From Hyphomicrobiales bacterium (GTDB lineage Bacteria > Pseudomonadota > Alphaproteobacteria > Rhizobiales > Beijerinckiaceae): 37,800 nucleotides of DNA. The position numbers and the translations under genes were made by a program. Positions 23,854 through 32,591 of this stretch are shown here, piece after piece; positions within the stretch are counted from its first letter, which is position 1; each line of letters opens with the position of its first letter. Location: the NCBI GenBank assembly GCA_028290285.1, contig JAQGKD010000041.1:1-37800 (forward strand), written 5' to 3'. The notes beneath the pieces were generated by a model. That model was not told the origin of the DNA. It searched no databases and saw only the letters and a program-made list of their open reading frames with translations.

Positions 23854-25167
23854 GTGAACGCCGGAAACAGAGTGCAATCCAATCATTCGCGAATGATCAT
23901 GGCCGGAGTGGCAGTTTTTCTGCTTGCGTTCGTCGTTTCGCTGCTGCTTGGGCACATTTCGAAAAATGGAGGCTGGGCTGCGGCCGATCAAGACGGTTAC
24001 CATTTACCGCAGGTCAACAGCTTCATACGTGACGGCTTCAAGCTATCATATGATTCAACGAGTGCCACGACACCCTTGTCGCATCTCGTTTACGCCAAGA
24101 TGGCAACCCTGTTCGGCATTCAGGAACTGAGGCAGGGCGATCTGTTTATCAATGCGGTGTCGGCGACCGCGGCTTCGACGGCGCTCGTCTGCCTGTTCGT
24201 ATTGACATCGATGCGCTCAGGCAGCTTGCTGTGCGGGGCGCTTTGCGTGCTTTCAGTTTTTTCGTCTTCGTACTTCATTTTGCCGTCTATTTATCTCGTG
24301 ACGGAAGCGGTGGCCTTTATATTCTATTTTGGTCTGCTTCTCATCAGCGTGTCGGTTTCAGACCGTCTCTTGCGAGCGTTTGGCTTTGCCTCTTTCTGCT
24401 CACTTCTCGTTCTAACCCGGCAAGTGTTTTTGCCCGTTGCTGCAAGTTTTGCCCTTGCATCGCTGGGAAACTTGAAAGAGCGTGTCCACTGGCTTTCCGC
24501 AGGCCGTCTGCTCGTGCTAGCCGGCACGATAGGCCTCCCTGCGCTGGTTTTTATACCCTTCTATCTAACATGGGGCGGTCTGGTACATCCGAACTTTGCA
24601 CAATATAAAGCACACACGATCAATGTTGCACTCATCGTGCATAACATCGAATTGCTTGGGCTGTTTGCGCCGCCGTTCATTCTGCTCTGCTCTTCCAGCC
24701 GGTTCCTTACCAATCGCCATCTGCTTACCGCGGTCGCATCATTCTTCGCGGCATTGATCATCGTTGCCAGCGTGGACCTCGGCTTCGACGAAGATGCCGG
24801 CCGATTCTTTTCTGTCATATGGTCGATCAGCAGGCTCGAAGACTCAATCTTGTCCGGCTACAGGATCGTCTCGATAGTGCTTGTAACCGTCGGTCTCTTC
24901 ACCCTTGCCGATGGTCTCTGCAGCACCGTTTTCGATTCCAGATTCTCGATTGAATGGCCTGCGTTCGTGACTTACACGGCCGCTCTGTCGGTCCAGCCTT
25001 TTGCCTGGCAGAGATATGTGGAAATGTTTGTTCTTGTAACTCTTTGTGTCTGGGCGTCAGGCAAAATAGAGGAACTGAAGGGCTGGAAGGCCACTGCCTT
25101 CGCCTCGATATTCGCGGTCTATTTCGCGATTTCCGTTGTGTTCAAGATCTGGCTGCCCGGAGCTTAG
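23854..25167 (+). CDS. Polytopic membrane protein, probable GT-C-type glycosyltransferase
   Basis: The 437-residue protein is mostly hydrophobic, with about ten to twelve membrane segments. After the first helix (MAGVAVFLLAFVVSLLLG) the first periplasmic loop holds GGWAAADQDGYHLPQVN. An acidic residue before YHLP is typical of GT-C enzymes (ArnT/PMT-like) that take sugars from polyprenyl phosphate. This supports, but does not prove, a glycosyltransferase role. The GTG start at 23854 has GGGAG eight bases upstream. It is downstream of the UbiA-like gene, which could make its lipid-linked sugar donor. Composition is unusual for the window (28 of 60 bases G+C at 24301-24360, against 43 of 60 at 9481-9540 in carB). 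It ends 8 bases before a degenerate pth tail. Confidence 0.6.
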   Translation: MNAGNRVQSNHSRMIMAGVAVFLLAFVVSLLLGHISKNGGWAAADQDGYHLPQVNSFIRDGFKLSYDSTSATTPLSHLVYAKMATLFGIQELRQGDLFINAVSATAASTALVCLFVLTSMRSGSLLCGALCVLSVFSSSYFILPSIYLVTEAVAFIFYFGLLLISVSVSDRLLRAFGFASFCSLLVLTRQVFLPVAASFALASLGNLKERVHWLSAGRLLVLAGTIGLPALVFIPFYLTWGGLVHPNFAQYKAHTINVALIVHNIELLGLFAPPFILLCSSSRFLTNRHLLTAVASFFAALIIVASVDLGFDEDAGRFFSVIWSISRLEDSILSGYRIVSIVLVTVGLFTLADGLCSTVFDSRFSIEWPAFVTYTAALSVQPFAWQRYVEMFVLVTLCVWASGKIEELKGWKATAFASIFAVYFAISVVFKIWLPGA

Positions 25168-25175
25168 CAAGCTTG

Positions 25176-25232
25176 TTCTCATTCCCGAACGCGGCGGCAT
25201 CCATCGCAAGGCGGACGCGATTCTGAAAGCTG
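25176..25232 (-). pseudogene. Degenerate second copy of the pth 3' end
   Basis: This 57-base stretch matches 25267-25324, the 3' end of pth, in the same orientation at about 79% identity with one single-base gap. On the minus strand it reads FQNRVRLAMDAAAFGNEN, against [18 protein letters not shown] in the intact gene (13 of 18 identical). Most differences fall at third codon positions, as if it diverged while coding. The pth stop codon is not conserved; the frame continues and would end inside the GT-C gene. It is a remnant, not an expressed gene. Confidence 0.75.
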
Positions 25233-25262
25233 GTGAGCTGTCATGTCGCAGCCAGCCCCCAG

Positions 25263-25853
25263 CTACTTCTCGTTCCCGAACCCGGCAGCGTCCATCGCGA
25301 GATGGATGCTGTTCTGGAAGGCTGAATCCTCAGCCCTGGCGATGAGCGGGGCGTTGCGGGCAATGGCGTCGCAGAGCGCGTCGACCCATTTCATCTCGGT
25401 CTTGGCGAAATCGTTCAGCACATAGCCATGCACCAGCGCCTTGTCGCCGGGGTGGCCGATGCCCAGCCGCACGCGGCGGTAATCATTGCCCATATGGGCG
25501 GTGATCGAGCGCAGCCCGTTGTGGCCGGCGTTGCCGCCCCCCGTCTTGACGCGCAGTTTCGCGGGGGGCAGGTCGAGCTCGTCGTGGAAAACGACGATGT
25601 CGCGCAGCTCGATCTTGTAGAAGCGCGCGGCCTCCGCCACCGAGCGGCCGGATTCGTTCATGTAGGTCTGGGGCGCGAGCAGTATCACGCGTTCGCCGCC
25701 TATCGTTCCCTCGGTCGCGAGGCCCTGGAACTTTGGGCGTGCGACGGGAAAGCCATGCGCGCGCGCGATGGCCTCGACGGCCATGAAGCCGATGTTGTGG
25801 CGATTGCCGGCATATTGCCGGCCCGGATTGCCGAGCCCGACGAAGAGAAGCAT
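25263..25853 (-). CDS. pth: Peptidyl-tRNA hydrolase
   Basis: Pth frees tRNA from prematurely released peptidyl-tRNA and is essential in bacteria. The 196-residue protein has the N-terminal [20 protein letters not shown] (with the catalytic His in RHNIGF), [12 protein letters not shown], the catalytic [28 protein letters not shown] and [13 protein letters not shown]. It follows rplY on the same strand across a strong GC hairpin, the usual rplY-pth pairing. The next downstream feature is the diverged duplicate of its own 3' end. Confidence 0.98.
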   Translation of the reverse strand: MLLFVGLGNPGRQYAGNRHNIGFMAVEAIARAHGFPVARPKFQGLATEGTIGGERVILLAPQTYMNESGRSVAEAARFYKIELRDIVVFHDELDLPPAKLRVKTGGGNAGHNGLRSITAHMGNDYRRVRLGIGHPGDKALVHGYVLNDFAKTEMKWVDALCDAIARNAPLIARAEDSAFQNSIHLAMDAAGFGNEK

Positions 25854-25873
25854 GAGGGCCCCCGGAAGCAGAG

Positions 25874-25899
25874 CCGCCCGCGCGAGATGGCGCGGGCGG
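25874..25899. other. Perfect 10-bp GC hairpin between rplY and pth
   Basis: CCGCCCGCGC (25874-25883) pairs perfectly with GCGCGGGCGG (25890-25899) across the loop GAGATG. Neither side has a T-tract, so it is not a classic intrinsic terminator. Lying between two co-directional genes whose products are needed in different amounts, it could protect the rplY transcript end or reduce readthrough into pth. The structure is seen; the role is inferred. Confidence 0.5.
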
Positions 25900-25928
25900 G
25901 ATTGTCTTAAAGCAACCGGCGGACCGGA

Positions 25929-26585
25929 TTACTTCTTGGCGGCGGGCTTCGCAGCCGGCTTGGCGGCAGCCTTGCCAGCGGCGGCCGGAGCAGCAGCGGC
26001 GGCAGGGGTCTCTTCGCTGCGGGCCGGCGGCGTGATCGTCGCGATGGTGAAGTCGCGATCGGTGATCGTCGGCTTGCAGCCCTCGGGGATCTGCACCGCC
26101 GAGATGTGCAGGGATTCGGCGATGTCGAGCGTCGACAGATCGGCGGTCAGTGCATCCGGGATCTGATCGGCCGGCACGCGCATCTCGATGGAGTGACGCA
26201 CGATGTTGAGCGCGCCGCCCTTCTTGATGCCGGGGCAGATTTCCTGGTTGATGAAGTGCACGGGCACGTCGACGCGCAGGCGCGAACCCGGACGAAGGCG
26301 CAGGAAGTCGACATGCAGGGGCGTGTCGCGCACGACGTCGAGCTGGTAGTCGCGCGGAATGACGCGCTCCTTGCGGCCGTCGATCTCGAGTTCGAAGATC
26401 GTGGTCAGGAAGTGGCCTGCGTAGATCAGCTTGTTGAGTTCGCGGTAATCGAGCGAAATCGACTCGGCGGCAACGTTACCGCCATAAATAACACCTGGTA
26501 CACGGCCTTCACGGCGTACGCTGCGGGCGGCCCCCTTGCCTGCCCCGCTGCGGACCGTGGCCGCGAGTGACTTGATCGCTGCCAT
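25929..26585 (-). CDS. rplY: 50S ribosomal protein L25/general stress protein Ctc
   Basis: L25 binds 5S rRNA in the large ribosomal subunit. This is the long, two-domain (TL5/Ctc) form at 218 residues. The N-terminal 5S-binding domain spans about 1-95 ([36 protein letters not shown]) and the beta-rich C-terminal domain about 96-190 ([40 protein letters not shown]). It ends in a low-complexity Ala/Lys/Pro tail ([14 protein letters not shown]). The ATG at 26585 has AAGGA eight bases upstream. pth follows on the same strand. Confidence 0.97.
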   Translation of the reverse strand: MAAIKSLAATVRSGAGKGAARSVRREGRVPGVIYGGNVAAESISLDYRELNKLIYAGHFLTTIFELEIDGRKERVIPRDYQLDVVRDTPLHVDFLRLRPGSRLRVDVPVHFINQEICPGIKKGGALNIVRHSIEMRVPADQIPDALTADLSTLDIAESLHISAVQIPEGCKPTITDRDFTIATITPPARSEETPAAAAAPAAAGKAAAKPAAKPAAKK

Positions 26586-26720
26586 CGTTTTGGTCCTTCA
26601 TAAAATGATCAGAATGCGCCCGTGCCTCCAAGGGTGTCTGGCGGGCGCAGGGCGCGTATAGAGGAAAAGGGCCGGAGTGGCAACTTGGAGGCCCGCTCCC
26701 TACCGTTTCTGGTCGGCCAT

Positions 26721-26802
26721 CGTCCTTGCGAGGAGCGAAGCGATGCTGCAATCCAGGAGCCGCAAGACCGTAGTAAATTGCTTCCCTCCGCTCGCAAGGA
26801 CG
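26721..26802. repeat. 82-bp palindromic REP/MITE-like element
   Basis: The ends are perfect 12-bp inverted repeats: CGTCCTTGCGAG (26721-26732) and CTCGCAAGGACG (26791-26802). The inner sequence continues the palindrome imperfectly (GAGCGAAGCGATGCTGCAAT against ATTGCTTCCCTCCGCTC). This is the alphaproteobacterial CGTC(A/C)TTGCGAGGAGCGAAGC...CAATCC type of dispersed repeat. A truncated relative lies at 35450-35492 in inverted orientation. It sits in the 259-base gap between prs and rplY. Confidence 0.75.
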
Positions 26803-26844
26803 GCAACGGGATTTGCGCCTCCTTTGGGCAAACCCCGGGCGTCC

Positions 26845-27786
26845 TCAGTCGAACAGGCTGGAGACGCTCTCTTCCTTGGCGGTGCGGGCGATGGCCTCGC
26901 CGAGCAGGGGAGCGATCGAGATGACGCGGATGTTCTTGGCGACGCGCACGGCTTCGGTCGGCTGGATGGAATCGGTGAGCACCAGTTCCTTCAGCTTCGA
27001 GGACGAAATGCGGGCGACAGCGCCGCCCGAGAGAACGCCGTGGGTGATGTAGGCGTAGACCTCGCGCGCACCCTTGGCGAGCAGGGCCTCGGCGGCGTTG
27101 CAGAGCGTGCCGCCGGAATCCACGATGTCATCGACCAGGATGCAGCTTTTGCCGCTGACGTCGCCGATGATGTTCATGACTTCGGATTCGCCGGCGCGCT
27201 CGCGGCGCTTGTCGACGATGGAGAGCGGCGCATCGATGCGCTTGGCCAGTGCGCGGGCGCGAACCACGCCGCCCACGTCGGGCGACACGACCATCACGTT
27301 GTTGAGGTCGAGCCGTTCCTTGATGTCGCGCACGATGACCGGGGCGCTGTAAAGGTTGTCGGTGGGAATATCGAAGAAGCCCTGGATCTGACCGGCGTGG
27401 AGATCCACCGTCAGCACGCGGTCGCAGCCGGCGCGGGTGATGAGGTTGGCGACCAGCTTCGCCGAAATCGGCGCGCGGGGAGCGGGTTTACGATCCTGAC
27501 GCGCGTAGCCGAAATAGGGGACGACGGCAGTGATACGGCGGGCCGAGGCGCGGCGCAGCGCATCGGTCATGATCAGCAGTTCCATCAGGTGGTCGTTGGC
27601 GGGGAACGACGTCGACTGGATGATGAAGGTGTCGAGACCGCGGACGTTCTCCTGGATCTCGACGAAGATCTCCATGTCCGCGAACCGCCGGACCTGGCAT
27701 TTGGTGAGGGGAACCCCGAGGTAGGCGGCGATCGACTCGGTCAGCGCTCTGTTGGAATTGCCCGCCAGAAGTTTGATCTCGCTCAT
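26845..27786 (-). CDS. prs: Ribose-phosphate pyrophosphokinase (PRPP synthetase)
   Basis: Prs makes PRPP from ribose-5-phosphate and ATP for purine, pyrimidine, NAD, histidine and tryptophan synthesis. The 313-residue protein starts at ATG 27786 ([15 protein letters not shown] seven bases upstream). It has the ATP-site [17 protein letters not shown], the flexible loop [18 protein letters not shown], the metal-binding [20 protein letters not shown] and the PRPP signature [18 protein letters not shown]. It is divergent from uvrC across 242 bases with no clear promoter elements that I can assign. Confidence 0.98.
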   Translation of the reverse strand: MSEIKLLAGNSNRALTESIAAYLGVPLTKCQVRRFADMEIFVEIQENVRGLDTFIIQSTSFPANDHLMELLIMTDALRRASARRITAVVPYFGYARQDRKPAPRAPISAKLVANLITRAGCDRVLTVDLHAGQIQGFFDIPTDNLYSAPVIVRDIKERLDLNNVMVVSPDVGGVVRARALAKRIDAPLSIVDKRRERAGESEVMNIIGDVSGKSCILVDDIVDSGGTLCNAAEALLAKGAREVYAYITHGVLSGGAVARISSSKLKELVLTDSIQPTEAVRVAKNIRVISIAPLLGEAIARTAKEESVSSLFD

Positions 27787-28028
27787 ACGCCAACCCTCAC
27801 CGTTCACGGGGCACCCGGAATAGCTTCCAGCGCCAGACCGTCAACTCACCCTTGATGCGGGCGTCTTAGCAGCGTTGGGCGAGGCGAACAACATGGCGCT
27901 GTGATGACAACGCCCGTTTGCTGGGAATCATCTGTTGAGTCTCTTTTTAGCCGACCCCTCGTCGCGCGGCGGCGGGATGGCCTCCAGAGGGACCCCGGGG
28001 GCTTTCAAATCCGCGTCGCAGGGCCTAG

Positions 28029-30107
28029 ATGTCGCCCATGAGCCGTCCTCCGCAAAGCCCCGATTCCGAGACCCCGCCAGAGGAGATTTTGCCGGGTGAA
28101 CCCTTGCCGCAGGAGGGGGCGGCCGAGGACACGGTGGAGCTGGACGAGGAAGACGCGGAGCATTTCTCCGGCGTCGATCTCGGCTTCGACGAGGAGGCCG
28201 CGCCCGCGTCCGTGCGGCGCGGCGCCGCGGTCATTCGCGGCTACCTGCGTGATGCGCCCGGCGGGCCCGGCGTCTACCGCATGATCGCGGTCGATGGCGA
28301 AGTTCTCTATGTGGGCAAGGCGAAGAGCGTCAAGAAGCGCATCGCGAGCTATGCCCGCGCCGCAGGTCATAATGCGCGCATTGCCCGCATGATTGCGATG
28401 ACGGCCTCGATGGTCTTCGTGTCGACTGCGACCGAGACCGAGGCGCTGCTGCTCGAGACGAACTACATCAAGCAGATGAAGCCGCGCTTCAACGTGTTGA
28501 TGCGCGACGACAAGTCATTCCCCTACATTCTCGTGACCGGCGATCACGTCTCGCCGCAACTGACGAAGCATCGCGGGGCGCGCAGCAGGAAGGGCGATTA
28601 TTTCGGGCCTTTCGCCAGCGTCTGGGCGGTCAATCGCACGCTCAACGCGTTGCAGCGGGCCTTCCTGCTGCGCTCCTGCACCGATTCTTATTATGAGAAC
28701 CGCACGCGGCCCTGTTTGCTGCATCAGATCAAGCGCTGCTCCGCGCCCTGCACGGGTGAAATTTCGCACACCGATTATGCGGCACTGGTCGAGGAAGCTC
28801 GCGACTTCCTCTCAGGCAAGAGCCGCGCCGTGCGGGAGCGGCTTGCGCATGAGATGACGGACGCGGCCGAGGCGCTGGAATTCGAGCGCGCGGCGCGGCT
28901 GCGCGATCGCATAGCGGCGTTGTCCGCCATTCAGGGGGAGCAGGGCATCAATCCCAAGACTGTCGAGGAGGCGGATGTCTTTGCCGTCGTCGAGCAGGCT
29001 GGGCAATTCGTCATCGAGGTCTTTTTCTTCCGGACCTTCCAGAACTGGGGGAACCGCGCCTATTTCCCGCGCGCCGACCGCAGTCTGGGCGAGGCGGAGG
29101 TGCTCGACGCTTTCCTCGCGCAATTCTATGCGGAAAAGCCGCCGGCGCGGCTCGTCCTGCTGTCGCACGATGTCGAGAACCGGGCATTGCTGGAGGATGC
29201 CCTCTCGGCGCGCGCCGGACGCCGTGTCGAGGTGTCCGTGCCCCAGCGCGGCGAGCGTCGCGAATTGGTGGAACACGCGGCCACAAATGCCCGCGAGGCC
29301 ATCGGCCGGAGACTTTCCGAGACCTCGGCGCAGCAGAAACTGCTGGAGGCATTGGCAGCGGGTTTTGGCCTGCAACGCAAGCTGCGGCGTGTCGAAATCT
29401 ACGACAATTCGCACATTATGGGCACGAATGCGGTGGGCGCCATGGTGGTGGCTGGGCCGCAGGGCTTCATGAAGAGCCATTATCGGACCTTCAACATCAA
29501 GTCCGAGGAGCTGACCCCCGGCGACGATTACGGGATGATGCGCGAGGTGCTGCACCGGCGCTTTTCGCGCCTCGTGAAGGAGGAGGGGGCTGCGCTGCCG
29601 GCCGGTGCCGAGGCGAAAGCGGAAGATGCGGAAGACAGCGGCAGCTTTCCCTCCCGGCCAGACCTCATCCTGATCGATGGCGGACGCGGGCAATTCGAGG
29701 CCGCGCGGCGGATTCTCGCGGAGCTGAACATCGAGGGCGTGGATGTCGCGTCCATAGCCAAGGGCCCGGACCGGAATGCCGGGCGCGAGACGTTCTTCCT
29801 GCCCGGTCGCGAGCCCTTCAAGCTCGCGCCGCGCGATCCCGCGCTTTATTTTGTGCAAAGGCTGCGCGACGAGGCGCATCGCTTCGCGATCGGTACCCAT
29901 CGCGCACGCCGCAAGAAGGAATTCACCAAATCGCCGCTCGACGAGATCGGGGGAATCGGCCCGGCGCGCAAGCGGGCGCTGTTGCATGCCTTCGGGACCG
30001 CGAAGGCCATCTCGCGGGCTGGGCTCGCCGATCTCGAGAAGGTGGCGGGCATCAATGAGGCAACGGCCCGTCTCGTCTATGACTTTTTCCACGAAAAGGG
30101 CGGATAG
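28029..30107 (+). CDS. uvrC: UvrABC system protein C (excinuclease subunit C)
   Basis: UvrC makes the dual incisions in nucleotide excision repair. The 692-residue protein is longer than the usual ~610 because of an acidic, probably disordered N-terminal extension of about 70 residues ([18 protein letters not shown] and similar). The GIY-YIG nuclease domain follows ([20 protein letters not shown]), then the cysteine-bearing [18 protein letters not shown], the UVR domain ([20 protein letters not shown]), the RNase H-like UvrC domain ([19 protein letters not shown]) and a C-terminal helix-hairpin-helix pair ([18 protein letters not shown]). The ATG at 28029 is followed by a second at 28038. It heads the uvrC-pgsA-moaD-moaE series. 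Confidence 0.97.
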   Translation: MSPMSRPPQSPDSETPPEEILPGEPLPQEGAAEDTVELDEEDAEHFSGVDLGFDEEAAPASVRRGAAVIRGYLRDAPGGPGVYRMIAVDGEVLYVGKAKSVKKRIASYARAAGHNARIARMIAMTASMVFVSTATETEALLLETNYIKQMKPRFNVLMRDDKSFPYILVTGDHVSPQLTKHRGARSRKGDYFGPFASVWAVNRTLNALQRAFLLRSCTDSYYENRTRPCLLHQIKRCSAPCTGEISHTDYAALVEEARDFLSGKSRAVRERLAHEMTDAAEALEFERAARLRDRIAALSAIQGEQGINPKTVEEADVFAVVEQAGQFVIEVFFFRTFQNWGNRAYFPRADRSLGEAEVLDAFLAQFYAEKPPARLVLLSHDVENRALLEDALSARAGRRVEVSVPQRGERRELVEHAATNAREAIGRRLSETSAQQKLLEALAAGFGLQRKLRRVEIYDNSHIMGTNAVGAMVVAGPQGFMKSHYRTFNIKSEELTPGDDYGMMREVLHRRFSRLVKEEGAALPAGAEAKAEDAEDSGSFPSRPDLILIDGGRGQFEAARRILAELNIEGVDVASIAKGPDRNAGRETFFLPGREPFKLAPRDPALYFVQRLRDEAHRFAIGTHRARRKKEFTKSPLDEIGGIGPARKRALLHAFGTAKAISRAGLADLEKVAGINEATARLVYDFFHEKGG

Positions 30108-30178
30108 CGCGATTCATCACGGCTTCGTTCGCATGTCGCTATTGACGTGAGGGCGCCGGGGCTGTTTCCCTCCTGCGG

Positions 30179-30769
30179 ATGGCTATGAGTTCACTTGAAC
30201 GGCGGCGCACCTGGAGCCTGCCGAATATTCTCACCTATGGACGGCTCGCGGCGGTACCGGTCGTCGCGGGGCTGCTGTTCTGGCCTGAACTTCACTGGGT
30301 GCGCTGGATCGCGCTCGGTGTGTTTGCGCTGGCCGCCATAACCGATTTCTTTGACGGCTACCTGGCGCGCGCATGGTCGCAGCAATCCTCGCTCGGACGA
30401 ATGCTCGATCCGATCGCCGACAAGCTGCTGGTTGCTGCCTGCCTGCTGGTGCTGGTCGCCGACCACACGATTGCGAGCTGGTCCATGTGGGCGGCCATCG
30501 TGATCCTGTGCCGGGAGATCCTGGTTTCCGGCCTGCGGGAATACCTGGCCGAGCTGCGCGTGTCCGTGCCGGTGACGCGTGTCGCCAAGTACAAGACGAC
30601 CATGCAGCTCGTGGCTCTCGGTTTTTTGATTGCCGGTCCGGCGGGCGAAGACGTTCTACCCGGGACCGTGACGATCGGTCTCGTGCTGCTCTGGACCGCC
30701 GCCCTCCTGACGCTCTACACAGGTTGGGACTATATGAGGTCGGGGCTGAAGCACGTCAGCGACGGGTAG
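30179..30769 (+). CDS. pgsA: CDP-diacylglycerol-glycerol-3-phosphate 3-phosphatidyltransferase
   Basis: PgsA makes phosphatidylglycerophosphate, the first committed step to phosphatidylglycerol and cardiolipin, in the inner membrane. The 196-residue protein has about five or six transmembrane helices and the CDP-alcohol phosphotransferase motif in DFFDGYLARAWSQQSSLGR followed by MLDPIADK, with all the key aspartates. Other stretches are the N-terminal SLPNILTYGRLAAVP and the RVAKYKTTMQL loop. It starts 71 bases after uvrC and ends 5 bases before moaD. Confidence 0.96.
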   Translation: MAMSSLERRRTWSLPNILTYGRLAAVPVVAGLLFWPELHWVRWIALGVFALAAITDFFDGYLARAWSQQSSLGRMLDPIADKLLVAACLLVLVADHTIASWSMWAAIVILCREILVSGLREYLAELRVSVPVTRVAKYKTTMQLVALGFLIAGPAGEDVLPGTVTIGLVLLWTAALLTLYTGWDYMRSGLKHVSDG

Positions 30770-30774
30770 GAAAC

Positions 30775-31026
30775 ATGAAAGCCATCTATTTCGCCTGGGT
30801 CCGCGAGCGGATCGGGCGCAGCGACGAAGAGATCTCGCCGCCGGCCTCCGTCGCCAATGTCGAGGATCTGATGCTCTGGCTGACGCGTCGAGGCGAGCAG
30901 TATGCCCATGCCTTTGAAAACCCGAAGGTGATCCGCGTCGCCATCGACCAGACCCACGTCAAGCACAATGCGCCCATAAAAGGAGCACGCGAGATCGCGT
31001 TCTTCCCGCCGATGACAGGTGGCTGA
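30775..31026 (+). CDS. moaD: Molybdopterin synthase small subunit MoaD
   Basis: MoaD is the ubiquitin-like sulfur carrier of molybdopterin synthase. The 83-residue product ends in Gly-Gly (PPMTGG), the C-terminus that is adenylated and thiocarboxylated. Internal features fit the MoaD/ThiS fold: KAIYFAWVRERIG at the start, VRVAIDQ-like strands (VIRVAIDQTHV) and EIAFFPPMTGG at the end. The stop overlaps the moaE start as TGATG, so the two subunits are translationally coupled. The frame is short but clean, starting at ATG 30775. Confidence 0.95.
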   Translation: MKAIYFAWVRERIGRSDEEISPPASVANVEDLMLWLTRRGEQYAHAFENPKVIRVAIDQTHVKHNAPIKGAREIAFFPPMTGG

Positions 31027-31487
31027 TGGTCACGATTCGCGTTCAGGCCGAGGACTTCGACCCCTCAATAGAGGCTGCCGTCCTGACGAGGGGGCGCAAG
31101 GACGTGGGCGCCATCGTGACGTTCACCGGCCTCTGCCGCGATGAGGGCGGGTTGCTCGATGCGCTGGAGCTCGAGCATTACCCGGGGATGGCCGAGCAGG
31201 AATTGGCGCGAATCGCAGCCCAGGCGAAGGAGCGCTGGCCCGTGCAGGGCATCGTCATCGTCCACCGCTACGGAAAGATCCCGCCGGGCGAGCGCATCGT
31301 GATGGTGGCGGTTTCAGCCTGGCATCGAAGCGAGGCGTTCTGCGCTGCCGAGTTCCTGATGGATTTCCTGAAGACCCAGGCGCCGTTCTGGAAGCGCCAG
31401 AAGCTCGCCGATGGAACATCGGGCGGGTGGGTCGCGGGCAAGGATGCCGACGAGGAAGCGCTCGAGCGCTGGAACAAGCCGGCTTAG
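31026..31487 (+). CDS. moaE: Molybdopterin synthase catalytic subunit MoaE
   Basis: MoaE converts precursor Z (cPMP) to molybdopterin using sulfur delivered by MoaD. The 153-residue protein has the family motifs GAIVTFTGLCRDEGG, LELEHYPGMAEQELARIA, HRYGKIPPGERIVMVAVSA, HRSEAFCAAEFLMDFLK and the lysine-bearing catalytic FWKRQKLADG near the C-terminus. Its start overlaps the moaD stop by one base. The cofactor produced would serve MsrP, also in this window. After the stop comes the second 121-bp palindrome, then the convergent ilvE. Confidence 0.97.
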   Translation: MVTIRVQAEDFDPSIEAAVLTRGRKDVGAIVTFTGLCRDEGGLLDALELEHYPGMAEQELARIAAQAKERWPVQGIVIVHRYGKIPPGERIVMVAVSAWHRSEAFCAAEFLMDFLKTQAPFWKRQKLADGTSGGWVAGKDADEEALERWNKPA

Positions 31488-31536
31488 GGGGCTTCTCTGC
31501 GGTTGCGGGGTCGGTGCAGGAAACCAACGCGGCCCG

Positions 31537-31657
31537 CTTCTCCCGGCGGGAGAAGCTGTCGGCGGAGCCGACTGATGAGGGGTTACGGCCTCTGTTCTGA
31601 GAAGCGGTAACCCCTCATCCGCCTGCGCTGCAGGCACCTTCTCCCACCGGGAGAAGG
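31537..31657. repeat. 121-bp palindromic intergenic element, copy 2 (RIME-like)
   Basis: Same architecture, length and orientation as 17151-17271, with about 11 substitutions and no gap. The inner inverted pair is perfect here (GATGAGGGGTTAC with GTAACCCCTCATC), as are the end hairpins. Similarity extends left to about 31524. It fills the convergent gap between moaE and ilvE. Compensating symmetry in the inner pair suggests this copy is closer to the ancestral form. Confidence 0.85.
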
Positions 31658-31706
31658 AATACGTGGCCTCATCCAAACCGATCCTGCTGGATGGCTTCCT
31701 GCAAGG

Positions 31707-32591
31707 TCAGGCCGCCTGCTTCTTGTTCACCTCAGCCGTGTAATCCTCGATCAGCGTGCGCGAGATCTTGCCCGGTGTGAACTTGTACGGGCCGGCTTCC
31801 GACACAGGCGTCACTTCCGCCCCCGTGCCGCAGAGGAAGCATTCGTCGAAGCCCGCCAGCTCCTCCGGCATGATCCGGCGCTGCACCACTTCGATGCCGC
31901 GGCGCTTTGCGAGGTCGATCACCGTGTTGCGGGTGATGCCATCGAGGAAGCAATCTGCGATTGGGGTGTGGATCACGCCGTCCTTCGTGAAGAACACGTT
32001 GGCGCCGGTGCATTCGGCGACGCGGCCTTGCCAGTCGAGCATCAGCGCGTCTGCGCAGCCCTTGCGCTCGGCGCGGTGCTTGGAGATCGTGCAGATCATG
32101 TAGAGGCCCGCCGCCTTGGACTGGCAGGGGGCTGTCAACGGGTCGGGGCGGCGATAGTCGGCGATGTCGAGGCGGATGCCCTTCATCTTCTCGTTGGTGT
32201 CGAACATGCTGGGCCAATCCCAGACCGCGATGGCGACATTGATGGTCGCGTTCTGGGCGGCGACGGCCATCATTTCGCTGCCGCGCCAGGCGACCGGGCG
32301 CACGTAGCAGTTCGTCAGGCCGTTCTTTTCGACGGTCAGGCGCTTGGCAGCGTCGAGTTCGGTCACGGAGTAGGGGATTTCGAAGTCCAGGAATTCTGCC
32401 GAGCGGCGGAAGCGTTCGGAATGTGCCGTGCTTTTGAAGATCTCGCCGTTGTAGGCGCGCTCACCTTCAAAGACGGTGGAGGCGTAATGCAGCCCATGCG
32501 ACAGTACGTGCAGCTTCGCGTCACGCCACGGCACGAGAGCGCCGTTCATCCAGATGAATCCGTCACGCTGGTCGAAAGGCAGAACTGACAT
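31707..32591 (-). CDS. ilvE: Branched-chain amino acid aminotransferase
   Basis: This class IV PLP enzyme interconverts branched-chain amino acids and their 2-oxo acids. The 294-residue protein has the start DGFIWMNGALVPWRDAKLHV, LSHGLHYASTVFEGERAY, the substrate loop YVRPVAWRG, the PLP lysine Lys159 (CQSKAAGLYM), the family signature region GRVAECTGANVFF, and C-terminal GITRNTVIDLA and CFLCGTGAEVTPV. The ATG at 32591 is preferred. It is divergent from the MarR/response-regulator operon, an arrangement seen in related genomes, and convergent with moaE. Confidence 0.95.
   Translation of the reverse strand: MSVLPFDQRDGFIWMNGALVPWRDAKLHVLSHGLHYASTVFEGERAYNGEIFKSTAHSERFRRSAEFLDFEIPYSVTELDAAKRLTVEKNGLTNCYVRPVAWRGSEMMAVAAQNATINVAIAVWDWPSMFDTNEKMKGIRLDIADYRRPDPLTAPCQSKAAGLYMICTISKHRAERKGCADALMLDWQGRVAECTGANVFFTKDGVIHTPIADCFLDGITRNTVIDLAKRRGIEVVQRRIMPEELAGFDECFLCGTGAEVTPVSEAGPYKFTPGKISRTLIEDYTAEVNKKQAA

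Noticed and set aside
25176..25324. attL/attR scar of an integrase-mediated island at pth
   Set aside because: No integrase is nearby, the two copies are only about 90 bases apart and differ at about one base in five; a donor-derived pth tail explains the third-position pattern better.
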